A stretch of DNA of 64,000 nucleotides. Source: Eutreptiella sp. 'Long Island Sound 2002'. Taxonomy: Eukaryota; Euglenozoa; Euglenophyceae; Eutreptiales; Eutreptiaceae. The notes under the pieces are model-generated. The model worked only from the letters and a program-made list of their open reading frames with translations, was not told where the DNA came from and did not search any database. This document shows positions 1 to 12,600 of the stretch, piece after piece. Location: the NCBI GenBank assembly GCA_964036045.1, contig OZ038381.1:110596922-110660921 (forward strand), given 5' to 3'. A program made the translations under genes and the position numbers. Within the stretch, counting starts at the first letter, position 1. Each line of letters starts with the position of its first letter.

Positions 1-420
1 GACGCAGGGGGGGCACGACAACAGAGCACTCCATCCTTCCAAGCCCTAGCAGGGGTACGTGTAGTGGCGTCCCTGCTAGGCCACAGCTGCAAAAAAAAAA
101 ACCAACGCGCTGTGTTCTTGGGCCCGAACACAGGTGGATCACATGGGCAGCCCACCCTGCATGACCCGGGGCGCAGATCACACACACAGCAGCACGCCCG
201 AGGCAGGTATGGGGGGAACAGCAGAAAGAAGGACTCTCGGCCATGAGTGGCGAGGGACAAACATCAGACGGGCAATCTGACATACGAGGTCTGCAAGACG
301 AGGTCAGGGACGGCAAGACCACATGCGGTCAAAGCAAACAGAACACAGAACACACCTCCCCTCCAAGCCCTAGTGGGGGCACGCGTAGTCGCGTCCCTGC
401 TGGGCCGCAGCCGCCTGGAC
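1..420. repeat. Two diverged direct copies of a GC-rich repeat
   Basis: The block beginning TCCAAGCCCTAG at about 36 recurs at about 363, a spacing of about 327 bp. It is followed in both copies by a matching stretch (GCGTCCCTGCT..GGCC). The copies differ by scattered substitutions. Overlapping ORFs on both strands here are short and resemble nothing I know, so I treat the stretch as repeat DNA rather than a gene. Confidence 0.5.
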
Positions 421-1035
421 ACGCTGTGTCCTCGTGCCTATACCCAGGTAGGCCATTGGGGCCATGACTTGGGAAACGTGGCCAGACGCCCCGGACAGGA
501 ACAAGCGGAGGAGAACGCGCCGAGTGCGCGGTAGAAGGGGATTGGATAGGGGCGACCCGTGCAAGGAGCACGAAACGGTCCCCGGATGGATGAGGATCCT
601 GTGGGCCCGCGCCACTGGGTTGCTGGCGGCCCGGTGGGGTATAAACACGGGATGAGGGATGGGAAGGGGGCACGGGGCTAGGACAGGGGTGTGGCACGGG
701 CCACACAAACGCCCCTTGGGATCAGAAAACCACGGGACGCAGGGATTGGGCCGGTGACAAGATGTGGCAAAGGGGAACGGGACATGGGATGGAATGGGAG
801 GCCGATAGCGCCAAGCAACAGCCCCGTGGGATTGGAAAACCAGTCGCCATGGAGTGGTTAGCCATGGGCCAACCATGGGGAGCCTGGCCACGGGAAGTCG
901 GGAAAATGCCCTGAACTCCGGGACGGACGTGAGGTGTCCGCAGGGGTGAGGGTTGACCCTGAGGTCCCCTGGTCAATGGCCTGAGTACATGTAGGTTCGG
1001 GCGTGAGCGGGACCTGGGGGAACGTGCAAAGGGTC
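421..1035. other. GC-rich stretch with no recognisable feature
   Basis: Several overlapping ORFs of 60-170 codons exist on the minus strand, but they are rich in Pro, Arg, Ser and His, as expected for open frames in GC-rich noncoding DNA. No domain, motif or splice pattern is visible. I see nothing to annotate. Confidence 0.4.
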
Positions 1036-1470
1036 GCCCCCTGGCCTCCAGCCGCAGATGGACAACACCCAAGTGCATCCGGGAGCCGAGTGGGTACTCC
1101 AACCCGTGAGGGATGGGGAGTGGTGGAATGTGGTTGACAGAGAGAAATGCTGCGCTGTTGGTGACGGCTATCCACAGGAAACCCGCCTGCAGGCACCCGA
1201 AAGGCTGTGCTAGGGGGGGAAGGCCGGAGGATCCTTCGATGGGTGACCGGAAGGAGCTGAGACCGTGAGGGCAGCGACTGAAGTAAACCTACCCCCGGTC
1301 ATGCCCCAAGGGAACCTGGTTGAAGTTCTCGGCCGTGAGGTGAGACAGGGGTTGCCAGGGGAACTGATGGTGGAGAGCTCTCCTTCCCGCCAGAGGCGGC
1401 CACCATGTAAACCAAACAAGGAGATGTCAGATGATGCGGCGGATGCGGCCGCCCTTACTTACTTACTTAC
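1036..1470 (+). repeat. Dispersed copy of the foldback arm's outer segment
   Basis: This stretch matches 5318-5740 in the same orientation and, reversed, 6617-7033. Shared landmarks are CAAGTGCATCCGGGAGCC near the left end, CCCGCCTGCAGGCACCC, GCCAGAGGCGGCCACCATG, and a terminal TTAC microsatellite at about 1455-1470. Only the outer half of the foldback arm is present, so this is a truncated copy of the same repeat family. No coding capacity is supported. Confidence 0.8.
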
Positions 1471-1650
1471 TGTCCCGGAGCTCCCACAGGCCATGGGTAC
1501 AACGACATAGCCTGGTCACACTCCAGCAAAGCACGAACCAGCACAAGCAACTGTTTTGCAGAGGTGAAGCCCTGACCCATCCAGACCCACTTCCAAATGG
1601 ACGAACAACGTGTGAGCAACACGCACAAGTGTGGACGGCTCCCCCGGGGG

Positions 1651-1703
1651 CCCCTGTTTGGGCAGTACACCATAAAAAAAATATCGTACTGCCCAAACAG
1701 GGG
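1651..1703. repeat. Perfect 18-bp hairpin
   Basis: CCCCTGTTTGGGCAGTAC at 1651-1668 is exactly reverse-complemented at 1686-1703, around a 17-bp A/T-rich loop. No gene lies immediately beside it. It could be the core of a small inverted-repeat element or a transcript hairpin. Confidence 0.85.
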
Positions 1704-1795
1704 ATCTCTGGATTGCGGCATAACTGCCAGGTGGCGAGATGCGAGATCAGAAGCCAATTGCGAGGTGCCAGATGTGAGATCAAACAGGAACCTAC

Positions 1796-4293
1796 TTGGA
1801 CTTCATCATCAGAAACATGTGGTGGTATCCATGCACTTCCGCTCGCGGCCCTCGGAATGGTTCGGTGAATGTGATCTCTCGCGGACTCCTCAGGCCAAGC
1901 TGGCGAATCTTGCAGATGCATAAGGAAAGTGTCAGCTGCTTCCGACGGTGGCACGGCAGAGATTTCGAGATCGATGGCCTGCTTCCAATCTGCGATTGCT
2001 ACCCGAGTAGACCAACTCGTCACCGTCTTCAGCAGGTTGACGTTAACAATTTTTATCCACTGCAGTTGGTGAAGGCCTTTCTAAAGGCGTTCGGTTCGCA
2101 GCTCCACGATTGCACAAACTCAGTGCTGCTTTGCAATGACGATCCAATCATCGGCTGACGACAGAAAAAGATATTTGAGACCGTGTAGATGAGCGATGGA
2201 CGCTACGGACCGGTTACGTACCTGATGATTGCCATGCAGCCACAGTCACAGGCTCCTCAGGAGCGTTTGCCATGAGACTTCTCTTAACATCTTCCACTCC
2301 CTTCTGTCAATACTTCCAGATCTGGCTGTACTTCTTCTGCTTGTTGATCACAAGGGCTGCGACGTCGACCTCCAACAGCAAAGGCTTCTTGTAGAACTTC
2401 AGGATCTACTCTAGAACCTTTTTCTGCGTGGTTGGTACTTGTGACGTGTATGTTGATGCTTGCCCTGGCTTTTGTTCGCGTCAAGCTCTCTGCAATGATG
2501 AAATAGGCCTGTAAAAAGGAAAAAACTGTGCCATTTGGCATATATTTAAGGTTTGATTGCGAGGGCTCGCAATCAAAACACAGGTATTTGTCACCAATTA
2601 CCTACCTTGTATTGCAAGGCCTCGCATTAAGGCAAGAAAATGTACTCAGAAACGTACTTTTTCAGGAGTCGATTGGGAGGTCTGGCATTCCAGTCACCAA
2701 GCAGCAAGCAAAATCATCGTTGTGTGCGCAATCAGAGCAACAGAGCTGGCAATCAACCTAAAACCCATTCTATGCATCGGTAAATGCCCAGATGGTGTCC
2801 AGATGGTTCGTTCTCTGCGCACCAGACCGCAGAGTAACCTTTTTGTCAATCAACCGTAGCACAGTAGGTGAGAAGTTCCGGGGCTGCCGCAGATATGTAC
2901 GCAAAACATCGGTCAACAAACTCCTGTATGTGTCCACATCTGGCTCAGCGCAAGGCTTGGACTGGATCAGCCACCCCACCCAGTGCCTCTCCATACTCGA
3001 GCTACCTGATTGCCAGAGACAGTATCAAATTCTCAGGCGTTCGTCATTAACATACGAGTGCAACCGCTGTCGGACTTCTGTTTCAATGTAGGACGACGAA
3101 CCGCTGACCAAGAGGCACCTTTTGATTCTGGCAGGACAGATTTGGAGGAACAAATCGTCAACGTCGCTGGCTGTGACGCCTCAGGTGTGTCTGTCCTTCC
3201 TGGACCCCAGTCGACTGAGCATAACTTCGCCAAACCCTTCACCATAGCATAATCCGGGCAGGGCGCTGTGGAACGCCTGCGAATGCAGCAAGGCGATACC
3301 GATGGTCCTCACATACACAAGTTGATCAGCTGCAGCCCCGCCGAGCTCTGTCAACAGCATGAACACCAATCGCAGAACATGATGGGTGTCGATGGCGGAT
3401 GCTGAGTGTCGTCCGGACCAGGTGCATTGCTCACGAGAAACGCAAAGTAGAGGACCAGCGGACACCAGTTCTGCAGAAGATTGACCATAGCGTTACATAC
3501 CACACTCTTCAGTCGATCCATTGCCGTCCCACCGTGATCGGCAGCAGCCTGGACCCTGTTCAAGCTCAGCCGCAACTGCCGCAAGAGATGCGGCACACAC
3601 TTCAGGATGCCAGCAATAGTTCTCGCCATGACTCTCATCTTAGGGTAGAAGCCTACTGTTTTTCCAACTCCTAAGCGGCCAAAGCGGAAGTACACGAACA
3701 GAGAATGAAAGCGCCGCCACACGTTTGTCACAAGGTATGTTAGGGATGCCAACAGCCGGACAACATGGCAGTTCTCTTAAGTGTTTTGTGCCAGTTCCAT
3801 CTGTCACGATCCCACAGAAGCTCGGTTTCATTCTGACCAGCGCTGCAGCCACATTGCCGATGCTGCCGCTGAGTACATCCATGGTTGGGTGTTCTTTGAA
3901 GTACGGCAACGTGCAAGGAATCTCAACAACACAAAGCGCTCTGCAACTTTGGGACTGATCCTGGATAGTTGAATGCGTTGGATACTGCTTACTGTAGCAA
4001 TTGTCGATCCAGACGCAAACCTGCCGGTTCTCTATCCAATGCCATGTTTCAAGCATCCTTGCCGCGGACAGTCGCTTCATAGTTTCCTCTCCTATCCTGT
4101 GCAACCGGCGTCTGTTCTGCCGCCCGATAGAGGCAAATGCAGGGGCGTCCTTGTCCTGCTGTTGGGGTGTGCATCGCAAGCGCAAGATCTTGTAAAGGTT
4201 CAAGAACTCCTCCTTGAGGTGCACTGTAGCTCGACTCTCTGGTGTGCTTTTCAGTCTCCGCAGCAAATGCCGTGTGTTCCGGTTCGCTCGCAA
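1796..4293 (-). pseudogene. Decayed minus-strand coding remnant, unknown family
   Basis: A chain of protein-like minus-strand segments changes frame repeatedly: 4293-3640, 3752-3351, 3465-3181, 3245-3033, 2994-2770 and possibly 2541-2284 and 2023-1796. The longest, 217 codons from 4293, is rich in Arg, Leu and Cys and contains W-I-E-N and V-W-I-D-N motifs about 95-115 residues in. The last segments contain basic stretches such as RLIDKKVTLRSGAQR. Breaks fall every 200-600 bases, with no clear GT/AG pairs that would restore one frame, which favours a pseudogene over exons. I do not recognise the family; an alga/protist mobile-element or expanded-family protein is possible. The opposite-strand ORFs are shorter and look like shadows. 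Confidence 0.35.
2552..2628. repeat. Pair of GCGAGG/CCTCGC palindromes
   Basis: TTTGATTGCGAG (2552-2563) is perfectly inverted at 2566-2577 around GG. A weaker relative, TTGCAAGGCCTCGCAT, follows at 2612-2627. The same core reappears at 4872-4948 and 5038-5055. Confidence 0.7.
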
Positions 4294-5317
4294 GAAGCGC
4301 GCAAAATTAAAGAAGAAAACAGCTCCGCTGTCGCTCTTTTCGGCAGCAGCCCATAGGGATTGGGGAGTGGTATATCCATGTTCTGTTGCACAGAAAGTTC
4401 ACAATCGCCTCACAGTCCCAGTCAACTCCGTCTGCGCTCGATGTGCAGTGTTGCGTGGCATCAAGAATCATCTCAAAAATTGAAAAAGTATATTTGAATT
4501 GAAGATTTGTTAAAAACGTTGAAAAAAAGCATTTATAACGCTACAGGTAAATAAATTTGCTTGGCAGCACACCGGTGTTCACGCGACACGCACAGATCGA
4601 TTTTTGCGCGCCACTTCGTCGCGTGTGCGCTTTTTGTGTTACCTATAACTGTCAAGTACTCCCACATTTCTCTTGTCAATCATCACTGCCGCAGCGAGTT
4701 GCGGCGCGCTATTTTTGCTGTTGGGCAGTGCAGTCAGCGGTGACCACTGCATAACAACTAGAGATGCCGGCGAGACCGGTAGGGCAGGCAATGCAGCAGC
4801 GCCGCATCAAAGGGAATCTACATGCTGTGTAGTTGGCGGATGGGCCCAATTCATTGTTTCCTGCTACATTATTGCGAGGCGTCGCATTCCGATTTGCGAA
4901 ACTACACCTTTTTACAATATTTCAAACCGGAATGCGACGCCTCGCATTGGACCCGCCAGGTTATTTGACCTAATTGCCACTATGCGAATTCTGCATTCAT
5001 TCAATTTCAGCAGAAACAATGAACATTAAATCCACGTATTGCGAGGCCTCGCAATGCGTTGCAGAAAAAGGTGTATCAAACTTCACTTATCCGGACTTAT
5101 ATTGCACTATCCTTCTGCAGGGAGACAGTTTAATACACAGCAATACAGTAGAGTACAAATTATTGCAACATCATCAAAAAAGTACCTTTTTTTGCAGAAA
5201 AAATAATTGATGAAAAATCAGGGCCAAATAAAAGAGGGTAAACCACTTGAATAGCCCACATCATTTCTCAGTCTTTTTCTTAAAAACAAAAACAGCGGTA
5301 CAAAAGTGTACCTGTTG
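4294..5317. other. AT-richer noncoding stretch with scattered palindromes
   Basis: No credible coding region. Apart from the palindromes annotated separately, I see A/T-rich sequence and short ORFs broken by the palindromes. Confidence 0.45.
4872..4948. repeat. Inverted repeat built on the TTGCGAGG..CGCA palindrome
   Basis: TTGCGAGGCGTCGCATTCCG at 4872-4891 is inverted at 4929-4948 with 19 of 20 positions matching, around a 37-bp A/T-rich centre. Each arm is itself close to a palindrome. A third, perfect palindrome of the same type (ATTGCGAGGCCTCGCAAT) is at 5038-5055. Confidence 0.85.
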
Positions 5318-7033
5318 CAGCCGCCTAAGAACCAAGTGCATCCGGGAGCCAAGTTGGTACTGCAGCCCGTCAGGGATGGGGAGTGGTGCAATGTGGTTGA
5401 GAGCAATCCTGCGCTGTCCGCTACAGCTATACACAGGAAACCCGCCTGCAGGCACCCAAAAGGTTGTGCTGGGGGGGGGGGGGGGGGTAGGCCGGAGGTC
5501 TTCTTGAAGAAGACCGGATGGTGCTAGAGCGAGGGCAGCGCCTGAAAGAAACCTACTGGCGGTCATGCCCCAAGGCAACCTCGTTGAAGTTCTTGGCCGT
5601 GAGGTGTGACGCCAGGGGAACCGATGGTGTAGACCTCCCCTTCCCGCCAGAGGCGGCCACCATGTAAACCAATCAAGGGGATGTTAGACGAGGCTGCGTT
5701 CCTGGCCGCCCTTACTTACTACTTACTTACTTACTTACAATGGCCACTTTAGCCATTGATGCCAATTCTACACGTCTTTTACACAGAAAACGCAACTTCG
5801 GTGAATGTATGTCCAAATGTACATTTTTTCTCAAATAAAAATTGGACAGCGGGAACCGTTGCCCGTCGTTGGGGCATCATGATAGATATTCACAATAGGG
5901 TGGTTTTGCACTTTGTAATTTCAGAATGAAGCAAGCAGCCTCTTTTGCAGACAAAAGACCACCAATAGCAGTCTTCTTAACCGGCTTGTTCCACCAACAT
6001 GGGATAGAATATCATCAAATAAGGAGAAACCAAACATTGTGGATGTGATTGAATGAGATGGGTCATCCCCAAATGTCCAAGCTCCTTGTATTGACATAGT
6101 CATCCACGGCCTATTGCACGAGTGCAGCTTTGCATATAGGCATCCGTAGTTTCCCACTGAAATCCTTCTGCTTCATATTACATAATGATTTCAACAGCAA
6201 ACTACAAATGTCTGTATGCAAAGCTGCACTCCTGGAATTGGCCGCGGATGATTATGTCAATACAAGGAGCTTGGATGTTTTGGTACGACCTATCTCATTG
6301 ACTCACAGCCACCAGGTTTGGTTTGTATGTATTTTATGATATTCTATCCCGTGTTGGTGGAACAAGGCGGTTAATAAGACTGCTATTGGTGATCTTTTGT
6401 CTGCAAAAGAGGGTGCTTGCTTCATTCTGAAATTACAAGGTGCAAAAACACCCTATTGTGAATATCTATCCTGATGCCCCATCGAGGGGCAACCGTTCCT
6501 GCTGTCCAATTTTCATTTGAAAAAATGTAAACCTGGATATACATTCATCGAAGTTGCGTTTTCTGTGTGAAATACGTGTAGAATTGGGATCAGTGGCTAA
6601 AGTGGGCATTGTATATACGTAAGTAAGTAGTAAGTAAGGGCGGCCACAAACGTAGCCTCGTCTAACATCTTCTTATTTGTTTTACATGGTGACAGCCTCT
6701 GCGGGGAAGGGGTGCTCTCCACCATCAGTTCCCTTGGCGTCTCACCTAACGGCCAAGAACTTCAACGAGGTTGCCTTCGGGCATGACCGGCGGTAGGTTT
6801 TCTTCAGGCGCTGCCCTTATGGGTGCACCAGCAGGTCCCCCCTGGAGGGGACCTCCGGCCTACGCCCCCGAGCACCTGTTTCCGGGTGCCTGCAGGCGGA
6901 TTGCCTGCCGATAGCCGTCGCAGACAGGGTAGCATTGCTCTCAACCACTTTCAACCACTTGCCATCTGTCAAGGGCTGGAGTACCTACTTGGCTCCCGGA
7001 TGCGCTTGGTTGTCGTCCATTCGTGTCTGGAGG
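5318..7033. repeat. Giant inverted repeat (foldback element)
   Basis: The left arm, about 5318-6150, is reverse-complemented at about 6205-7033; matched positions sum to about 12,351-12,354 along the whole length, so there are few indels. Examples: the GTGCAGCTTTGCATA block at 6123 pairs with TATGCAAAGCTGCAC near 6217-6231; the TTAC microsatellite at 5713-5738 pairs with the GTAA run at 6619-6640; CATCCGGGAGCC at about 5339 pairs with GGCTCCCGGATG at about 6993-7004. The unpaired centre is only about 50-60 bp. There is no transposase-like ORF inside, so the unit looks non-autonomous, or produced by an inverted duplication. Its right edge is where E1 inserted. Confidence 0.85.
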
Positions 7034-7037
7034 CTAG
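7034..7037 (+). other. E1 target site duplication, left copy (CTAG)
   Basis: CTAG directly precedes the E1 5' LTR and recurs directly after its 3' LTR at 33632-33635. Confidence 0.75.
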
Positions 7038-9658
7038 TGACGCAGGTCCAGGCACGCCTCTTTCGCCCCAACCATCTTTTTTGTACAGATTTGTGAGGGA
7101 AATTGATCGATGCATTGATTCCGAATCGGCCTGCACTTGCGGCGATTCTTTTCTATTTTTGTACCACAGGCGCCCGTTGTCGCGGGCGCAAATGACGGCG
7201 TCCCCTGTGCCACGACTCTGATAAGCCAAATTTATGATGTTTTTTTATGAGAACTTAACGGCGCAACACACTTCGAGTGTTCCGCAATTTTTTCCTCTAT
7301 TTTTTGACATAAGTTGCCGATTTTTCCCGTAAAGAAAAATCTCGAAACGCGCTTTCATCCCCCAAGCCCAATAACAAGGGATTCACGTGTTCAAGCTCTC
7401 AAGGGCGGCCCAATGTGCCTCATAGGCACTGTTGATGAGGGTTTGCCCCCATCAACCTCATATTGGGGCTATTGGATCCCAACTCAATATGCCCAAAGGG
7501 GTATACACTTTTGGGGGTTTCCAAACCTTGGGCAATCTCATGTACTTGGTGACCAAGTACATGTAGAAACACGTTGAGTTGGTATTATATCCCTGTTTAC
7601 ACGCCTTAACACCCGGGTCATATCACTTGACTTCCCCGGAGCGTGCATATATGTCCATTGCAATTCACTTGGCCACATTTAGTACTTGCATGCCAAAGGT
7701 GGACCTTCCAAAATGAGGTGGACTTCCAGCCCAAGCACTTGCATGTGCGTTCAAGGACCATAGTTACATAAGAATATAGGCATACTTTGGTCCTAGGCCA
7801 CTAGGTTGGGTATATAGGGCTTGGGTAGGGTTGTTGGGCAAATATGGGTCATTTCGTGTGCCCATTGGGCGGGTGTATTAATCAAAGACGAACCCGCCAA
7901 TGGACCCCATATTTAGCGGAGCCCTTCTTCGTAACCCAAATCAGCACTCGAAAGTCTAACCTTCACCCAAGGCCCGCAGAAAGCGCACCCGAAGCAATGC
8001 GGTGCAAGCAAGGTGTGTTACTTGCATTTTTCCATTTTTCCACGTGTGCACCTGGGGAGCAGCGCAAGTAACCTTCTCTGGCACCCCAAGTGGGGCCCCA
8101 GCGTGGAATCGAAGGTCCATGGTGCCAGGACAGAGTGTGTGAAGGGATCTGCCGGCTACTCAAAACGATTCAACCTGGAGATATTATAATGCATTTGCGG
8201 CGATTTCAAGTCAATTTTCCGTGTTTTTTCACCAATTTTACCATTTTTGGGCCGTCATGATGTCAAGTGGCAACCGCACATCTCACCCTTGTGCTCCATT
8301 GACATCATGAATCAAAAAAGGTATTGGAGTACATACTTTGGTGCCTGACATATCTGAGACCCAGCCAATAACGTTTCGTGGGCTTGGCACACCAAGGTCA
8401 TCTTGTGGGCAATTTGCGCCAATTCCTAATCCCGGGGTCACTTTGTGGCTCTGCCATTCCCCAATCCAAGGGGACTTGAGCAACGTCCAAAAGGTATGTT
8501 GGACACATAGGACTTGATATCAATTCTAGGGCATGCCCCGGTCCAAGTCGGACATGCACCCTATTTGCCCCCACCATGAGTGTGCGCATTTTCGGCCATT
8601 TTCTGCTATTTTCCATATTTCTGGCCCGACGTGCACCATGTTCAGCCCCCCGGTGCACGCCAGTGGCATGGACCAATGAACCATATATGGTATGTTGCTT
8701 GTGCATATTTGTCCCCATGACTCACGTACAACATGGGTCGACCGATACCTACACTCTCGGGGAGCTAGCCCAGGGTGAGTATGGTCAATTTTGCCATTTT
8801 GGCACTTGTTGGCCTGATTCAGGCCTACTCCATGGTATGGCCCATGGAGATCTCTGATAACCAAGTCATGCGGGCCCCCATTGGACTCCCATGGGGTCCC
8901 ACACTGAACGCTGAGTCCTGTCTCCAAGCCACCATGGAGATCTACCCTTGGGAATGCTTTCGCTTTCCGCTCGTTTTTGGGTATGCCAAAACACCCCTTT
9001 TGAGACCCCAATTTCAGCCCTCCATGTGGTCCGTTGGCGGCCCCATATCTCTCTGCCCATGAGGATGCTGGACCTGATTGCAAGTTGTGTACTTAGATAC
9101 GAGCTGTAGGTCCCACCTCCTATTTCATGAGCCATGGGCTCAGCCTTGGCTTCCCAAGCCACTCATGGGAATTACCCCAATTTTGCCTATTTTTGCCATT
9201 TCTGTACCCAGATTTGGGTGTCACCAACCCTTGCAACGGCTTGAGACTCAGAGTGGGAATGGGTACAGGGACTCAAGCAGCCGTTCTCCTGCCTGGCATT
9301 CCAGTCCTGACCTGTCCTGCCATCTGTGCTTGGAGATCCAGTGTGATTCATTTGTCACATGGGGTCCCCTAACTTTGTTGCTTTTCTCATGTTGATTGCG
9401 TCCATCACCATCCCCATTATTGCCTTGTACATCCGCCACTGAGTACCCTCCACACCCCCAACTGATCCTGGTCGACTTGTTGCAGTTTGCTCGTGTGACT
9501 GTCCAAGGTTGTGCTGGATTTTCAGGACAGGGTTGTCCTCTTTTGACGCAGTGAGGAAAACCCAGGGGAACCCCAGCAAAAGGTAACGGCATGCCAAAGT
9601 CCAGCCAAGCAACCGGGGATGTGGCCGACCAGAGACTGATCCAGCCAAACCTGCGTCA
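7038..9658 (+). repeat. E1 5' LTR
   Basis: A 2.62-kb LTR beginning TGACGCAG and ending CTGCGTCA (8-bp inverted termini), matched along its length by 31019-33631. The PBS follows immediately. The last 68 bases include an ATG (9591) that opens the gag frame. Antisense ORFs inside the LTR (for example 9083-8526) persist in both copies only because the two LTRs are similar; I do not call them genes. Confidence 0.93.
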
Positions 9659-12600
9659 TGGTAGCAGAGGAGGCTCTGGAAACACTGGCCTTAGCGACGA
9701 GGCGCTGAGGCGCCACAACCAGCTGGCCTTCCTGCAACAGGAGGTTGCCCCAGAGGACCTGGCCAACACTGTGCCACCTACGCTGGACATCGAGGTGAAC
9801 GTGCACATCTTGCGCCGATCCCTGTTGGGATCTGATGACCTCGGGTCAGTGGTGTCAGCCTCGGTGGCCAACGCCCACGAGGGACCGAAGCCTGAGGGCG
9901 CGCTTGTCGTAGTAGGGGCTCCCAGAGACGACGAGGAAGACAGGGTGCAGGAACTGCAGAGGTTCATCGTCGCCGAGCGTGTTCAGCGCGAGAAGGAGGA
10001 GGCCTTGACGATCTGCCTGGAGGCCCAGCTGAAGGAGACACTGGAGTTCATCGAGACGCATGGCCACCACCACCAGATGGTGAAGGAGGCCAAGTACCTG
10101 GACTCCATTGATGAGGTGGTCTGCAGGATTGCTGCCTGTGAGTCAGCCTGCAAGACTGCACATAGCGGAAGCCCCACCTGCCATCTGAGGTAGCGGCTGG
10201 ACCGGCTCGGCCCAGAGCCCGCAAGGCCGACCGCATGGGCCAGTGAAGCACAGCGGCGGGTGCAACCACAGCCAGCCGCGGGTGGGGACACCATTCCTGT
10301 GGACGACGGTGCCCGCCGCTGGTACCCTGTACCACAGCATGTCGAGCCCATGATGTGCGACAGGAAGGATGAGCCGCAATCACGCCAAGCTCCGGTCCAC
10401 CAAGTCCACCACAGTGTGGCATTTGCAGCACCCTCTCCATCAATCCACCACGGCCAGCCAGCAGCGCCATCCGGTCCACAACTGTGCCACGCTGTGGCAT
10501 TTGCAGCATCCACTCCCTCAATCCACCACCCCCAGCCGCCCCCAGCATCCGCACCATCAGTCCGCCGCACCCGGCGAGTGGTTGAGGAACATATGGGGAA
10601 GGACGAGGACACAGGCGCGGCAACGAGTTCGGGTGCACAAGCCACAGCCCCTAGTCCAGGAACCGGTAACTGGTTTGCGCTGGTGGAGGAGTTCCCGAAC
10701 GTCAAGAGCGTGTCGGACCCCCCGTCCCCAAACATGGAGGATGCCCCGAGCGAGCACTCGGGTGTGGAAGGGCGCCTGACCCACTTAGAGTGGGAGGACA
10801 AGATTCTCCTGGATCAAGCCATAGTAACCAAGCAGACCATGCTGAAGCATGCGGAGCATATCCGCAAGCTGGAGCGGACCATGCGGGCGATCTGCGAGTT
10901 GATACTCCAAGCCCGCCCAAAGGAGGAAGAGGCCCGAAAGGTCACAGGTCCAGCCCCCGAAGTGGGACTACTCCCGCCAACGGACGTAATTGTGTGTGGG
11001 GAACCCTTCGCCATGCCACCACCAGCGCCACAGTTTCTGGCGCAGTACTGCGCTCTAGCGGAGCAATGGCAGGGACAGGCTAATCCCCCCACTGGAATGC
11101 CGCCAGCACCGGCAACCCTGATGACCCGCGAACCGTTCCCAATTCGCCACCCGCACCCCAGCTCCTGGCACAGCTTGATGCCCGACATTGTCACAGCCAC
11201 CAACACCATCAGCTTCACCATCAGCATCATCACCAGCATCATCACCAGCATCATTAAAACCACCATTGTCATCATCAGATGGCACCCCTGGGTGGATACG
11301 GCCATGGTGGATGCGGGTCTCAACCGTGGGGCCACAGTGGACCCAGCTACCCGCCTGCATTTGGGCAGAGCATGCTGGGAAGTGCCGAGGTGCCGCCACA
11401 GGGATTGGGCCAGACTTTACTCGGGTCCACGGTCCGAACACAAGGAGAGCACCTCGCCATAGAGGGACCCCCACCCCTGTATGCCAACAGTGCCAATGCC
11501 GGAGCACATGCCATGGGATCAGCACCGCACACTGAGGCAACCGTGAGCGCCCTGCACGCACGGAAGTACGGAGGTGGAGGATGGCATGCGCCCCGAGCAA
11601 CGGGAGCCACGGCAACACCCCCCGTGTTGGTGAACGGACTAGCCGCGGCGCAGATGACCCAAGTCATGGCCAACATCCCCATGCCCAAGTACAGTGGCAA
11701 CCTCGAGGACTTGGACGAGTTCTAGCAGACGTGCAACAAGTACGTCAACGACTCGACCATGGGGTGCAACGAGGCCCAGAGGCAGCGGTTCTGCCTGTCC
11801 ATGCTGCCCCACTATGTCCCGGCCAACGTGAAGAACGAGTTGCACAATTGGGTGTAGGACGGCAAGATCTCCACCTGGGACAAGATGTGGCCGGCCTTCC
11901 GCAACTAAGAAGTCGCCGATCTCCCGCACCATGCTAGCGCCGGTTCAAGGCTGTGTCGCTGAGGATGTCCGGAGGCCACATCCGGGTGGCTGATTGGCGG
12001 GACTTCTGCCGTGAATACCGCCAGGTGAGGCCGTATGTCGAGGACTGGACGGAGGAGTCGGAGGCTGCCCGGTTGTACAACATGCTGCCGTACAAATGGC
12101 AGGAGAAGGTCCAAGCGGAGGAGCAGAAGAGAGGCCGGTGGAGGACCGTGGTCAAGATCCTCCTGCCCCAGCAGCAACATCAGGGCCTGCCGCAGTGGAT
12201 TAGAACCTGGGCCACCGCGCATTACAGGTTCGACACAATGAAGAACGCCCTGATGCTGACCACGGAGGACCGCAGGATGGGCGATAACCTGAAGGCCATG
12301 GACAGGGTCAAGTGGACCACAGGGATGCTGAAGATCCAGGCGATCGACCCGCGGACGAGCGCTAATGACATCATTGGCTTCATCAGCGAGAAGGTGATGC
12401 TGCAGCACCGCAAGGAGGCGCAGCATCAGGACCGAGGAGGCCAGCGAAACTGGCAAGCGCGGGTCGTTCAGCAGATGGATGCGGACGTCGCCAAACCTGC
12501 CACCCCTGCCAAGCAGGATAAGCCAAAGGGCAGTGGCAGCGCCTCTGATGCCAGCGGAGGCAAGTCTCAGAGTCCGTACCCTGAGGTTGGAGTGCAGGCA

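Noticed and set aside
370-891. 173-codon minus-strand ORF near the left edge
   Set aside because: GC-rich open frame with Pro/Ser/Arg bias, overlapped by others of similar kind; no motif.
8526-9083. 185-codon antisense ORF in the E1 5' LTR, also open in the 3' LTR
   Set aside because: Preservation is explained by LTR similarity; no domain, and the composition follows the opposite-strand sequence.
11188-11535. Ser/Pro/His ORFs in the E1 gag linker as separate genes
   Set aside because: They are alternative frames of a CAT/CAC repeat that encodes a His/Gln tract in the gag frame.
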